Shown piece by piece: positions 1 to 8,935 of a stretch of 64,000 nucleotides of DNA; position 1 is the first letter of the stretch; every line of letters starts with the position of its first letter. The stretch is from Desulfurococcus mucosus DSM 2162 (GTDB lineage Archaea; Thermoproteota; Thermoprotei_A; Sulfolobales; Desulfurococcaceae): positions 620,001 to 684,000 of the forward strand of contig NC_014961.1 of the NCBI RefSeq assembly GCF_000186365.1, in the 5' to 3' direction. The translations under genes and the position numbers were made by a program. The notes below the pieces were generated by a model that ran no database searches, was not told the DNA's origin, and saw only the letters and a list, made by a program, of their open reading frames with translations.

Positions 1-2
1 GC

Positions 3-587
3 AAGATGCTCGGCGTGAAAGACTGGAGCGGGATCCTGCTGCTCGCCGAGTCCCCTGATAGAGTTGACGCCGTATCAGAGAAGATAAAGGAGATGTACGG
101 GGGGAAAGTCGACGTTATCTCCTTCCTTGCTATTGCAAGGATAGCCTCCAGCATAGTCTCCGCTGTGAACTTCATAACTTTTGCGGCAACATTATCAGCT
201 TTCGCTGTAGCCGTGGCCGGCACGGCTTCAACCATGATAACAAGTGTCGTGGAGAGAACAAGGGAGATAGGCGTAATGAAGGCACTTGGATTCAAGGATA
301 GAGAGGTACTCGTACTCATAATAATGGAGGGCGTGCTAATGAGCCTCATCGGATGCGTTATCGGCCTCTCAACCGGGGCCATCGGGGCACATGTACTGTC
401 TTCAAGGGGGTTAACAATATCGAGCGGCGGAGCCTTTACATTAAGCATTCAGGCTTCACCGAAGATCACCCTGGAGCTACTGGCCGAGACCGTGTCGCTG
501 ACCATACTCACAGGTATCCTTGGATCAGTGTTCCCCGCCTACCGTGCAATGAAGATACCGCCAGCCGTCGCGTTGAGATACGAGTAG
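3..587 (+). CDS. FtsX/MacB-type ABC transporter permease, C-terminal part (5' end outside window)
   Basis: This is the C-terminal part of an ABC permease of the FtsX/MacB class; the reading frame is already open at the window edge, so the start lies upstream. Three strongly hydrophobic segments are visible, near residues 45-75, 100-125 and 160-180. Between the first two is the typical cytoplasmic stretch TSVVERTREIGVMKALGF, and the protein ends PAYRAMKIPPAVALRYE, the usual end of this family. Such permeases pair with a LolD/MacB-like ATPase and act on lipids, peptides or drugs at the membrane by a mechanotransmission cycle. The substrate cannot be read here, and the ATPase is probably upstream. 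The family call is firm. Confidence 0.9.
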   Translation, partial: KMLGVKDWSGILLLAESPDRVDAVSEKIKEMYGGKVDVISFLAIARIASSIVSAVNFITFAATLSAFAVAVAGTASTMITSVVERTREIGVMKALGFKDREVLVLIIMEGVLMSLIGCVIGLSTGAIGAHVLSSRGLTISSGGAFTLSIQASPKITLELLAETVSLTILTGILGSVFPAYRAMKIPPAVALRYE

Positions 588-598
588 CCGGCGAACCT

Positions 599-1618
599 CT
601 ACCCGGATGGCTTTTCTCCAAGGTGCACTAGCCTCCTGAGCTCGGGGTCCTCTCCAAGTAGCTTGATGACCCTGGCAGCCTCCACATCGCTCATCAAGCC
701 CGTTTCAAACCTGTAGAGGCATGCCCTACATACACGGTGGGAAGAAGGTTCTCCACATATCTCGCAGATGTACCCCCTGGTGCTGCTTGGCTGCCGATCC
801 CTTGTAAGCGATAGGAGGCTGTTCACTAAGCCGTATTTAACTCCTGGATACTTGTCTTCGAGCTCATTTATCATCCTCCTAATGGTGAATCTTATATTGT
901 AGTGGGCGTAAGGGCACTGAACGTATTCTGGTTCAACCAGGTTGTTCAGCAACGCATAGAGGGCTGACTCTTTCTCTAGAACCATGTAGAATGGTTTAAC
1001 CCTCCTGATGAACCCGCCTTCCCCATTACCCGTGACAGGTGTAAGCCTATATATCTTGTCAACACTGTTCGACGCCAGGTTCATTATGAATGTCTGCACC
1101 ACGTCATCCATGTTATGTGCTGTCGCGATAACAGTGCCCCCGAGCTCCCTGGCAGCCTTGTTGAGCACGTATCTTCTGAAGACCCCGCAGTAACTGCATG
1201 GAAGGTATGGTAGCCCCCTCGACCTACCTTTCTCCACTATCTCATCGAGTGTTGCACCAATGTATTCCTTGAAGCTTGCTACACGGTATTCGACGCCGTT
1301 CTCCTCAGCGTACTTGGCAAGGTTCCTAATGGTTTTCTCCCTGTACCCGCTTATCCCTTCATCAACGAGTACGGCTGTTATGCGCCAGCCGGGGATTTTC
1401 CTCGACAGCTTTCTAAGGAAATGGAGGAGTGCCATTGAATCCTTCCCACCGCTCACCGCTACTATTATGTGTTCTCTTTCCCCGAGCATCTCGTACTTCC
1501 TGATAGTCTTCTTCACCTTCTTCTCGAAGTACTCTATGAAATGAACCCTACAGTAAGCCTTCCCGTTAACCGGGTTCACGTATACTGCTGGCCTCCCGCA
1601 TACACTGCATTTCGCCAT
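599..1618 (-). CDS. ttuA: TtuA/TtcA-type tRNA 2-thiolation enzyme (PP-loop ATPase, 4Fe-4S)
   Basis: This is a PP-loop ATPase that thiolates tRNA, most like TtuA, which makes 2-thio-ribothymidine at position 54 and stabilises tRNA in thermophiles. An N-terminal zinc ribbon has C4, C7, C23 and H26. The PP-loop SGGKDS is at 56-61. C141, C144 and C235 fit the three cysteines that hold the 4Fe-4S cluster in TtuA. A C-terminal zinc ribbon has CEIC followed by CRAC. I start at the ATG at 1618, just before the first zinc knuckle; an upstream in-frame ATG at 1660 would add 14 unconserved residues. The sulfur donor TtuB is not seen in this window. NcsA (U34 thiolation) is the alternative in the same family. 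Confidence 0.85.
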   Translation of the reverse strand: MAKCSVCGRPAVYVNPVNGKAYCRVHFIEYFEKKVKKTIRKYEMLGEREHIIVAVSGGKDSMALLHFLRKLSRKIPGWRITAVLVDEGISGYREKTIRNLAKYAEENGVEYRVASFKEYIGATLDEIVEKGRSRGLPYLPCSYCGVFRRYVLNKAARELGGTVIATAHNMDDVVQTFIMNLASNSVDKIYRLTPVTGNGEGGFIRRVKPFYMVLEKESALYALLNNLVEPEYVQCPYAHYNIRFTIRRMINELEDKYPGVKYGLVNSLLSLTRDRQPSSTRGYICEICGEPSSHRVCRACLYRFETGLMSDVEAARVIKLLGEDPELRRLVHLGEKPSG

Positions 1619-1693
1619 GCTTGCACCCTGAAACCATTGATAAACCCATACGCGAATCAATATCCTCTGAGACGTTTAAATGGTGTAGGCTGC

Positions 1694-2359
1694 TTGATCA
1701 GGGTGCTCGTGCTCTCCGATATCCACGAGAGGACGAGGAGCCTCCCGAGGCTTGCACGCAGGGTCAGAGAGCTTGGAGGAGTAGACCTCGTGCTCCTCGC
1801 CGGCGACATCACATACTTTAAGCCCGTTGAAGCCGCCGTCAAAATACTGAGGGAGATAAGGGAATCCATCGGTACACCGGTCTTCTACGTGCCGGGCAAC
1901 TGCGACGACCCCAGGCTGACCACGGATGCAGAGTCCGCTGGCGACATAGTTAACATACATGGCAGGCACGTTGTGCACGGAGACTACGTGTTCTACGGTG
2001 TGGGAGGCGGCGGGATCTCACCGTTCAACACGTGGATCGAGTACGGTGAAAACGACTTTAAACGCCTCCTCGAGAACGCCAAGGCCCATGATCCAGGGAG
2101 GCTGGTGATGGTGACTCATCAACCAATAAAGGGCTTTTTCGATGAAGTCAACGGCGTCAACATCGGGTCGGAGGCATTCAGGGAATTCCTGTATAGTGTG
2201 CAACCACTTCTATGGGTGACGGGACACGTGCACGAGCACTCGGGATGGGTTAGAGCCGGGAAAACAACCGTGATCCACCCCGGTCCCTTCATGCGGGGAT
2301 ACTATGCCTTAGTCAGCCTCTCAAACAGCGTAGTTGACACACGTGTCGAGAGACTATAG
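1694..2359 (+). CDS. Calcineurin-like metallophosphoesterase (YfcE/MJ0936 type)
   Basis: A 221-residue single-domain metallophosphoesterase. The metal-binding motifs appear in order: SDIHE near the N terminus, LAGDITY, GNCDD, VTHQP and TGHVHEHSG, then IHPGP near the end. The family hydrolyses phosphodiesters (often 2',3'-cyclic nucleotides in vitro) with two Mn or Ni ions; the physiological substrate is unknown. I start at TTG 1694, because the conserved IRVLVLSDIHE begins there and a TATA-like TTTAAA lies at about 1675-1680, which suggests a nearly leaderless mRNA. The frame stays open further upstream, but that stretch runs antisense through the thiolase gene and is not conserved-looking. 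Confidence 0.85.
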   Translation: MIRVLVLSDIHERTRSLPRLARRVRELGGVDLVLLAGDITYFKPVEAAVKILREIRESIGTPVFYVPGNCDDPRLTTDAESAGDIVNIHGRHVVHGDYVFYGVGGGGISPFNTWIEYGENDFKRLLENAKAHDPGRLVMVTHQPIKGFFDEVNGVNIGSEAFREFLYSVQPLLWVTGHVHEHSGWVRAGKTTVIHPGPFMRGYYALVSLSNSVVDTRVERL

Positions 2360-2404
2360 CATTAATAAGACGCCACCCGTCTAACCACATGAAGCTGGTG
2401 AGGC

Positions 2405-3691
2405 ATGTTGACCACCGGCCAGCTAATAGCCCTGCTGATACTGGCATGGATCATTGGAGGACTCATAGTAAGATCGAGGAAGCCGAGTATACCTGTATGG
2501 GCGATAATGGCTGCGGCATCAACCCTCACAGTTATAACGGGGCTGGAACCATTCAACGAGATGGGGTATTCAATAGACCTAGACGTCATACTCTTCCTCA
2601 TAGGAATGTTCAGCCTAGTTGGCTTAGCTGACGAGAGCGGGTTGCTGAGCCTCATAGCCGTTAAACTAGTATCCAAGGCGAGGGATACACGCGAGGTCTT
2701 CATAGCAACCTCACTGGTACTGGGATTACTCTCCGCATTCGCTGTGAACGATACTGTAGCTTTAATGGGACCCCCCGTAGTGTACAGTATGGCGAAGATA
2801 ACGGGCACCGATCCCCTGCCATTATTCCTGGTGCTGGCATTCTCTGTTACAATAGGCTCCACCATGACGCCCATGGGGAACCCGCAGAACCTCCTCATAG
2901 CGATAGAGTCCGGTTTAACAGCCCCCTTCATAAGGTTCGTAACCATCCTCTCGATCCCAACGCTCGTAAACCTCGTGTTAACCCCACTGATAGTTATGAA
3001 GATGTACGGCGTGGGGAACAGGGGGCTCAGGGGCTTCATAGCTGTACCCGAGGAGCATCTGAGGAACCGTCGAGACGCCCTTATAGCTGGGTTCTTCTTC
3101 ACAGTCACCGTTATACTGCTCGTAGCTAACGATGTACTGGAGCTAATGGGGATTAGACTCGTAGAGCACAGGGGCTTCATACCCTTCGTTACAGCGTCGC
3201 TTGCATACATACTCTCATCCAACCCGAGGAAGACCCTTAGCAGGGTGGACTGGGGCACCATAGTCTTCTTCATAACGATGTTCATCACGATGGATGGCAT
3301 CTGGAGAAGCGGGGTGATTCAATCATGGCTTTCGCTCTTCATGCCGAGGGTACCGGGCAGCCGTGTCTTAGAATACATTGAGCTGATCACGGTATCACTG
3401 CTTCTCAGCCAGCTGCTCAGCAATGTCCCATTCGTCAAGCTATTCATAAACTACATGAAGTCCATGGGGTATACAGGTGTAGAGGCATCTCCATGGCTCA
3501 CACTAGCCATGGGTAGTACGATAGCCGGTAACCTCACGCTTCTCGGTGCAGCATCCAACATAATAATCCTTGAGGTTCTTGAAAGCAGGTATGGTAAAAC
3601 CATATCCTTCATAGAGTTCCTGAGGACAGGCGCTGTAATCACAGCTGTGAACATACTTGTCTACACGCCCTTCCTGCTTCTCGCAGGCTAG
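2405..3691 (+). CDS. ArsB/NhaD-type ion transporter
   Basis: A 428-residue integral membrane protein of the ion transporter superfamily (ArsB, NhaD, SLC13 and CitM relatives), with about eleven hydrophobic helices. The two family re-entrant motifs can be seen: FAVNDTVALMGPP near residue 117 and STMTPMGNPQNLLIA near residue 153, with a second GNLTLLGAASNIIILE near residue 375. These motifs line the ion and substrate site. Substrate choice among Na+/H+ exchange, arsenite and organic anions cannot be decided from sequence; no arsenic genes are nearby. It stands alone, with the aldolase gene converging on it from the other strand. Confidence 0.82.
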   Translation: MLTTGQLIALLILAWIIGGLIVRSRKPSIPVWAIMAAASTLTVITGLEPFNEMGYSIDLDVILFLIGMFSLVGLADESGLLSLIAVKLVSKARDTREVFIATSLVLGLLSAFAVNDTVALMGPPVVYSMAKITGTDPLPLFLVLAFSVTIGSTMTPMGNPQNLLIAIESGLTAPFIRFVTILSIPTLVNLVLTPLIVMKMYGVGNRGLRGFIAVPEEHLRNRRDALIAGFFFTVTVILLVANDVLELMGIRLVEHRGFIPFVTASLAYILSSNPRKTLSRVDWGTIVFFITMFITMDGIWRSGVIQSWLSLFMPRVPGSRVLEYIELITVSLLLSQLLSNVPFVKLFINYMKSMGYTGVEASPWLTLAMGSTIAGNLTLLGAASNIIILEVLESRYGKTISFIEFLRTGAVITAVNILVYTPFLLLAG

Positions 3692-3712
3692 TTAAGCTAA
3701 GGATACACATGA

Positions 3713-4348
3713 CTACTTCCCCAAGAGCCTGGAGACGGCTTCAGGAGGCAGTAGAGGGGTTTTCCCCCCGGTGAGTATCTCTGAGAGCAGGTATACCTGT
3801 GAAAGCCTTTCGAGTGAGACAAGCACCTCCAGGGCCTCCTCGAGGCTTTCACCAACGGCTACAACACCATGGTTCGCTAAGAGGGCTGCCTTACGTCCCT
3901 CCAGGGCCTTGACGACGTTCTCAGCTAGCTGAAGAGTGCCGTAGGGCGCGAACTCTGCTACCTTGACCTCGCCCCCGATCACCAGTATTGCCTCTTCGAT
4001 TACAGGGGGGAGAGGTCTTCTCGCTACGGCGAGTGCTGTAGCGTATACTGTGTGTGCATGTATCACAGCGTTGACGTCTCCCCTAGCCCTATATATTGCT
4101 AGGTGAAGGTTTACCTCCGATGATGGCTTCCTATGCCCCTCAACTATGGAGCCGTTTACATCGACCACTACTATGTCCTCGCTACTCAGACGGGACTTAA
4201 CCAGCCCACTAGGGGTTATGAGCACGTGGTTCACGCCCGGTATCCTAAGGCTTATATTCCCCGATCTACCGTGGTTTAACCCGTGTTCCTCAAGATACCT
4301 CGCGACCTCAACTATTCTAGCCTTGAGGTCAGTGTACACGACTACCAC
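3713..4348 (-). CDS. Class II aldolase (fuculose-1-phosphate aldolase / AraD family)
   Basis: A 211-residue zinc-dependent class II aldolase or epimerase of the FucA/AraD family. Diagnostic parts are HGRSGNISLRI near residue 26 (phosphate binding), TPSGLVKSRLS, KPSSEVNLHLAIY with the catalytic glutamate, the zinc pair HAH near 97-99, and the third zinc histidine in ANHGVVAVG near 158. In archaea this family often supplies a fuculose- or ribulose-phosphate aldolase for deoxysugar or methylthioribose-type metabolism; I cannot fix the substrate. The M32 carboxypeptidase gene follows upstream on the same strand after about 35 bases, so the two may be co-transcribed without an obvious functional link. 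Confidence 0.85.
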   Translation of the reverse strand: MVVVYTDLKARIVEVARYLEEHGLNHGRSGNISLRIPGVNHVLITPSGLVKSRLSSEDIVVVDVNGSIVEGHRKPSSEVNLHLAIYRARGDVNAVIHAHTVYATALAVARRPLPPVIEEAILVIGGEVKVAEFAPYGTLQLAENVVKALEGRKAALLANHGVVAVGESLEEALEVLVSLERLSQVYLLSEILTGGKTPLLPPEAVSRLLGK

Positions 4349-4383
4349 CCATGATTGTGGACTCCAGATGCGGGAAAAACTGG

Positions 4384-5889
4384 TTACATGCCGAGGTATT
4401 TCTCCCTTATGTACTTTATGAAGTATTCGGGATTGTACTCTTCACCGATCATCCTTCTAAGCAGCTCCTTCGGGGGGTATGTCGCACCCCACCTGTGTAT
4501 CCTTTCACGCAGCCATTCCTGAATGTCGTTGAACCTCTTGCTAGATATAGCCTCCCTTAGATCCATGCTTCCCGAGATCACGTGTCTTATCTGTGCAGCC
4601 ACGAGGTTGCCCAACGTGTAGGTTGGGAAGTACCCTATGCTCCCCATGCTCCAGTGTATATCCTGTAGTATTCCCTCGCTGTAGGTCTTCGGTTTAACTC
4701 CCAGCAACTCATCCATCATCTGACTCCAGAGCTCCGGTAGCTCTGAGACCTTGACCTCGCCCCCGATCACCAGCTTCTCTAACTGCGCCCTGAGCACTAT
4801 GTGCATGTTGTATGTTACTTCATCTGCATCGACCCTTATGAGGCTGGGGCGTACCGTGTTGAAGTATAGGTATAGGTCTTCAACCGTGTAGCCCTGTATG
4901 AAGTCGAGGTGTTCTTTCAGCAACGGGTATACTACCTCGGTGAACTCCCTGCTCCTGCCAATAATGTTCTCCCAGAACCTGCTCTGACTCTCATGTATGC
5001 CGAGGCTTACGCCTGTGCCTATAGGTGTGTAGGCTAGTGCTGGATCTATTTGTAACTGGTATAATGCGTGGCCATACTCATGTAGGACACTGTACATTGT
5101 TCTCTTGAAATCCACTCCCTCATACCTCGTAGTTATCCTCACGTCGTGTATACCCATATCTATTGTGAACGGGTGTGCTGAGACATCCAGCCTAGCCCTC
5201 TTGCCGAGAGGGTATCCCAGCATCTCCAGTATCTTCTTGTTGACGATCTCCATCCTCCCCTGATCATATTTCACTGATTCAAGGGGGTGGCTCCTCGGGA
5301 ACCTGGACTCGGAGGCCACTTTCTCTATGAGTGTCTTCAAGTCGCTTCTCAGCCTTGTAAGGATTGCGTCAACATCCCTTGTGGTCAACCCCTCCTCGTA
5401 GAGGTCCAGCAGGGCGTCGTAAGGGTGCTCCCTCCACCCTAGGAAGTCGGCTGTCTTCCTGCTTAGATCAAATATTTTCTCCAGGTAGGGTTTAAACTTC
5501 TCGAAGTCGTTCCTGGCTTTAGCCTCCCTCCAGGCCACCATGGCTTCCTGCGTTGTCTTAGCCATCTCGGCAACCAGCCACGGAGGGAGTGAACGAGCTA
5601 TTCTTATCGACCTCTTAAGGACTCTCACAACTCCTCTCTCATAGTCGTTTAAACCCTCCTCCTTCTCAGCCTTCTCAACGAGTCCGATGAACTCTGGTCT
5701 CAGCGTTAGTTGCTGCGAGAGAACCTCTAACTCGGCTCTAGCCACGGCTCTATCCCTGTAGCCTTCCTCAGGCATATATGTTTCACTATCCCAGCTCATC
5801 AGGGAGCCAGCGTGGCCTATAGCCCATATAACCCTGTACTTTTCAAGGATCTCTTTTACAACCTGGTTCTGGAAAACCAATCCATCCAC
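4384..5889 (-). CDS. M32 family metallocarboxypeptidase (Taq carboxypeptidase)
   Basis: A 501-residue thermostable carboxypeptidase of family M32, the usual full length. The zinc motif HEYGH is at 270-274, with the third ligand in the HESQSRFWEN motif at 299-308; the strictly M32-type stretch KYDQGRMEIVNKKI lies near 207-220. It removes C-terminal amino acids from peptides with broad specificity, probably in the cytosol because there is no signal peptide. The start is a GTG at 5889. It fits the peptide-fermenting lifestyle of the lineage, and the remains of a peptide ABC transporter lie elsewhere in the window at 48.6-50.3 kb. Confidence 0.93.
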   Translation of the reverse strand: MDGLVFQNQVVKEILEKYRVIWAIGHAGSLMSWDSETYMPEEGYRDRAVARAELEVLSQQLTLRPEFIGLVEKAEKEEGLNDYERGVVRVLKRSIRIARSLPPWLVAEMAKTTQEAMVAWREAKARNDFEKFKPYLEKIFDLSRKTADFLGWREHPYDALLDLYEEGLTTRDVDAILTRLRSDLKTLIEKVASESRFPRSHPLESVKYDQGRMEIVNKKILEMLGYPLGKRARLDVSAHPFTIDMGIHDVRITTRYEGVDFKRTMYSVLHEYGHALYQLQIDPALAYTPIGTGVSLGIHESQSRFWENIIGRSREFTEVVYPLLKEHLDFIQGYTVEDLYLYFNTVRPSLIRVDADEVTYNMHIVLRAQLEKLVIGGEVKVSELPELWSQMMDELLGVKPKTYSEGILQDIHWSMGSIGYFPTYTLGNLVAAQIRHVISGSMDLREAISSKRFNDIQEWLRERIHRWGATYPPKELLRRMIGEEYNPEYFIKYIREKYLGM

Positions 5890-5943
5890 ACCTTGACAGC
5901 TGGTTGAATCCCTTTGAAACTATAGGGGTTAAGCAATAAAAGC

Positions 5944-6489
5944 CTATCCATGGATAACCACTGCGTCCTTGAACTCAGAGGTGTGGAGAAGCCTGCATAC
6001 ATCCCTTGCAAGGGCCACGGGGTCACCGTATATCTTTAGCTCCGCCAGCTTTCTTTCATCGATGTAGGGTGCAAGCACCTCAAGCCTATCCGAGGGGAAC
6101 CCGTTTCTCAGCAGGTATACTGGTTTACCCATGCTATATGCAAGCATAACCTCGATCATCGTGCCGACGCCTCCTCCAAGAGCCACTAGTGCATCACTGC
6201 TCCTAACCAATGGTATGCTGCGTGCCTCTGGAGTTAGCCCTGTCTTGACTACCACTGCCTTCTCAGGGTAGTGGAGTCCCTCCATCTCAGCATACGGGTA
6301 TATCAGCACCTTTAAACCACATGTGAGCGCTGCGTCGACGATAATCCTCATCAAGCCCCAGTAGCCTCCTACAGCTACGGCTAAATCCCCGTTGCTACAC
6401 CTGCAGATCTCCTCGATGAACATTCTTGCACTATCGGTCTGCCGGGGATCCGGCTGGCCGCTGTAGGCAGCGACCGCTATGGTTCTCAC
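5944..6489 (-). CDS. LOG/TIGR00725-like Rossmann protein
   Basis: A 181-residue Rossmann-fold protein of the LOG / SLOG superfamily, closest in outline to the TIGR00725 group (sometimes named molybdenum-cofactor carrier-like). Glycine-rich motifs are visible: AVGGYWGLM near residue 40 and VALGGGVGTMIEV near 103, matching the PGGxGT signature in altered form. LOG proteins proper are cytokinin riboside phosphate phosphoribohydrolases, but archaeal TIGR00725 members lack a proven reaction. It is a single-gene unit upstream of the M32 gene, with a divergent promoter shared with the DUF4129-like operon. Confidence 0.72.
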   Translation of the reverse strand: MRTIAVAAYSGQPDPRQTDSARMFIEEICRCSNGDLAVAVGGYWGLMRIIVDAALTCGLKVLIYPYAEMEGLHYPEKAVVVKTGLTPEARSIPLVRSSDALVALGGGVGTMIEVMLAYSMGKPVYLLRNGFPSDRLEVLAPYIDERKLAELKIYGDPVALARDVCRLLHTSEFKDAVVIHG

Positions 6490-6541
6490 ATAGGGTCACC
6501 ATCATGCTGTGTGCAAGATATATTATGTCGCTTGAGCAGAC

Positions 6542-6550
6542 ATAATAAAT
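6542..6550 (+). promoter_or_regulatory. TATA box for the 6.6-11 kb operon
   Basis: ATAATAAAT matches an archaeal TATA box. It predicts transcription from about 6573, just ahead of the first possible codons of the DUF4129-like gene. Nothing else in the intergenic region explains expression of that operon. Assignment is by motif and spacing only. Confidence 0.5.
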
Positions 6551-6581
6551 CTAGTGGAAACGGTGGGGAAGCCTGGGTGTA

Positions 6582-7067
6582 CTGAGATACATACCTTTAC
6601 CGGAGCCGATTGGCCCGCCTGGTGAAAGCCCCCAGCATGGAGCCAATGAAAGCCTCACATATACGCCAGTAGCTGGTTCATGGGCAGCATCCCACAGCCT
6701 CCTACAGCCCAGCATAGTTATACCGCTGCTTGTCGCGGCCTCAGTAATCCTAGTAGTGCTACTTGTATTCACGCTTTCACCGACGCGGATCCCGCAGGGT
6801 TCAACCATGTTCAGAGTCTCATATGCCCAGAGGCAGGATCTACGATTAGCGTACCATTACACCGGGGTTAAAGAGATACTTTGGAGAATCCTGAAGAGGC
6901 TCAGGGAAAAGTATGGGTGCACTACATGCACACCAAGGGAGCTGGCACGCCTAAGGATGTCGGGAATCCTTAAGAGGTTTGCAGAAGTCTACGAGGACGT
7001 GGTCTACGGCGCCATGGATAGAGAGGACGCCCTGGATGCAGCGAGGCTCACCGAGGAGGCTGGATGA
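6582..7067 (+). CDS. DUF4129-like membrane protein, start codon unclear
   Basis: The frame runs from a stop at 6552-6554 to the stop at 7065-7067. It encodes a short polar N terminus, one transmembrane helix (SIVIPLLVAASVILVVLLVF) and a cytoplasmic tail with LRLAYHYTGVKEILWRIL and CTPRELARLRMSGILKRF. That layout resembles the C-terminal DUF4129 domain found beside MoxR, DUF58 and transglutaminase genes. No ATG, GTG or TTG occurs in frame before GTG 6756, which would cut into the membrane helix, so I place the start at CTG 6582, close to the predicted transcription start; CTG 6573 is an alternative. The gene might also be a truncated relic of a larger transglutaminase-DUF4129 protein. The product call is moderate and the start is weak. 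Confidence 0.55.
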   Translation: MRYIPLPEPIGPPGESPQHGANESLTYTPVAGSWAASHSLLQPSIVIPLLVAASVILVVLLVFTLSPTRIPQGSTMFRVSYAQRQDLRLAYHYTGVKEILWRILKRLREKYGCTTCTPRELARLRMSGILKRFAEVYEDVVYGAMDREDALDAARLTEEAG

Positions 7068-7068
7068 C

Positions 7069-7929
7069 ATGTCCAAGGCTTACTGGCTCGGAGTCCTAGT
7101 GCTATCGCTACTGATGATCGGGTACTCTAACACGCAGATGAGCCGGGGACTCGTAGGCGACCCACCCTCAATCTACAACAATATGCCGGGCGGCCTCACG
7201 ATTTTCACCGGCATGGAGTCACTTGAGAGAAGGGTAAACGCCATATACTCCTTTAGCGAGGTCGAAAAGTACACGCCGAGGAACCATGCCCTATTAGTCG
7301 TGGGACCCGACACCTCTCTCGAGTGGTCTCCTACCCTCGCTCACTGGGTGGAGGAGGGCGGGCTACTCGTAGTCATGGATGAATCCCCGAATTCCCAGAT
7401 GCTGCTAGAGGGCTTCGAGATACATGCTGGAAGTGGACGGGTCATCCAGGAGGTGGCAGTCGGGGTCTGCAATGTTGGCAACGCGAGCATAAGGGTGGTG
7501 TTCAATGTGTATGCCGAAGTGTATTCTACCAGTAGGCACGAGGTCCTCTGCCGGGTCGGAGGCGTTGTAACGGGTTTAAGCCGTAGGATCGGGGGTGGAG
7601 AAATAGTAGTTATAGGCGACTCCAGCCTAGTCATCAACGAGGTTTTATCGAAGAGCCCTACATACGGTAACAAGTTCTTCCTTGACGCCGTGACAGCTGG
7701 GAGAAACCTTGTCTTCTACGAGGGAAACAGACTCTACTCGTATTCTTCAACGCAGTCCGTGATCAATTACATCAAAGGCTTCACCACGCTGGCCACAAGC
7801 CTTACTCAATCCATGTATTGGAGTAACCCCGTGCAAAGGACTACCCTTATAATCATAGTCATTGCAGTAACCCTCGCCATCATACTCCTCGAGTTCGGAT
7901 CCCCGGTTATCCGTGGCAGGAAATATTAG
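7069..7929 (+). CDS. DUF4350-type membrane protein
   Basis: A 286-residue protein with an N-terminal membrane helix (residues 4-22), a large extracytoplasmic domain and a C-terminal helix (TLIIIVIAVTLAIILLEFG), ending in a short basic tail. The central part, ALLVVGPDTSLEWSP then VEEGGLLVVMDE, resembles the glutamine-amidotransferase-like fold of DUF4350 proteins, which accompany MoxR/DUF58 operons. It starts at ATG 7069, one base after the stop of the upstream gene, so translation is probably coupled. The biochemical role is unknown. Membership in DUF4350 is by context and general pattern. Confidence 0.65.
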   Translation: MSKAYWLGVLVLSLLMIGYSNTQMSRGLVGDPPSIYNNMPGGLTIFTGMESLERRVNAIYSFSEVEKYTPRNHALLVVGPDTSLEWSPTLAHWVEEGGLLVVMDESPNSQMLLEGFEIHAGSGRVIQEVAVGVCNVGNASIRVVFNVYAEVYSTSRHEVLCRVGGVVTGLSRRIGGGEIVVIGDSSLVINEVLSKSPTYGNKFFLDAVTAGRNLVFYEGNRLYSYSSTQSVINYIKGFTTLATSLTQSMYWSNPVQRTTLIIIVIAVTLAIILLEFGSPVIRGRKY

Positions 7930-7972
7930 TCATCAACAACATATTCGACCAATGCATGGAGGACTGCACGAT

Positions 7973-8935
7973 ATGGGCCGCGGGGAACTGGGAAGAAGCG
8001 AGGTGGAACGATACAAGCTTCTAATGGATAGCTGCGTCAGCAACATACAGAGAAAGATCATCGGTAAAAGCAGAGAGATCCAGCTAATACTTGCAACCCT
8101 CTTCTCCCAGGGACATGTGCTCCTCGAGGGCGTACCTGGAACAGCTAAGACACTGCTGGCTAAAACGCTGGCAGTCACCCTGGGATTAGACTTCAAGAGG
8201 ATTCAAGCCACCCCGGATCTCCTTCCCTCAGACATACTAGGGGTTAACATATATGATCCGGCCACAGGAGGCTTCATGTTTAGAAAGGGACCCGTCTTCA
8301 CCAACATCCTCTTGTTCGACGAGGTTAACAGGGCACCACCTAAAACACAGGCAGCCCTCCTGGAGGCCATGCAGGAGAGGCAGGTTACAGTTGAGGGCGT
8401 CACCTATAGGTTGCCGGAGCCATTCCTCGTTATAGCAACCATGAACCCGGTGGAGACGGAGGGAACGTTCCCATTGCCTGAGGCACAGGTCGACAGGTTC
8501 CTGGCACGCATCGTCATAGGGTATCCATCAATAGAGGAGACTGTTGAGATGTTGAAGAAGTATGACGATATAAGTGTTCTCGACGACCTTAAACCAGTGC
8601 TCGACAGGAACACGGTGATCGAGTTAACAGGTTTATCCAAGAAAATATATGTGGATGAAAACGTGCTTAAATACATCGCGGGAATAGTGGAGGCCACGAG
8701 GAGGCACCCGATGGTTAAGCTTGGCGCGTCGCCCAGGGGTGCGATAGCACTCCTACTCCTCTCCAGGAGCCTTGCACTGATACATGGGAGGAGCTATGTG
8801 ACCCCGGACGACGTGAAGCAGGTTGCACACGCCGCTCTCTCCCATAGAGTGATCCTTAGAAGCGAGGCCAGGTTGTCAAAGCTAACCCCGGAGTCCATAA
8901 TCGATGAGGTGCTGGATAAGGTGGAACCTCCTTGA
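7973..8935 (+). CDS. moxR: MoxR-family AAA+ ATPase
   Basis: A roughly 320-residue MoxR ATPase. It has Walker A GVPGTAKT, the MoxR-typical RIQATPDLLPSDILG, Walker B ILLFDEVNRAPP, sensor 1 IATMNPVE and the EAQVDRF arginine-finger region. MoxR ATPases act as chaperones that insert cofactors or activate VWA/DUF58 partners. I start at ATG 7973, because GGAGGA sits about 10 bases upstream; ATG 7952 is possible. The stop overlaps the TTG start of the DUF58 gene by four bases (TTGA), a strong sign of translational coupling and joint function. Confidence 0.92.
   Translation: MGRGELGRSEVERYKLLMDSCVSNIQRKIIGKSREIQLILATLFSQGHVLLEGVPGTAKTLLAKTLAVTLGLDFKRIQATPDLLPSDILGVNIYDPATGGFMFRKGPVFTNILLFDEVNRAPPKTQAALLEAMQERQVTVEGVTYRLPEPFLVIATMNPVETEGTFPLPEAQVDRFLARIVIGYPSIEETVEMLKKYDDISVLDDLKPVLDRNTVIELTGLSKKIYVDENVLKYIAGIVEATRRHPMVKLGASPRGAIALLLLSRSLALIHGRSYVTPDDVKQVAHAALSHRVILRSEARLSKLTPESIIDEVLDKVEPP

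Noticed and set aside
1469-1693. Upstream extension of the phosphoesterase frame
   Set aside because: It is antisense to the thiolase gene, and the conserved protein begins at the TTG at 1694 after a TATA-like box.
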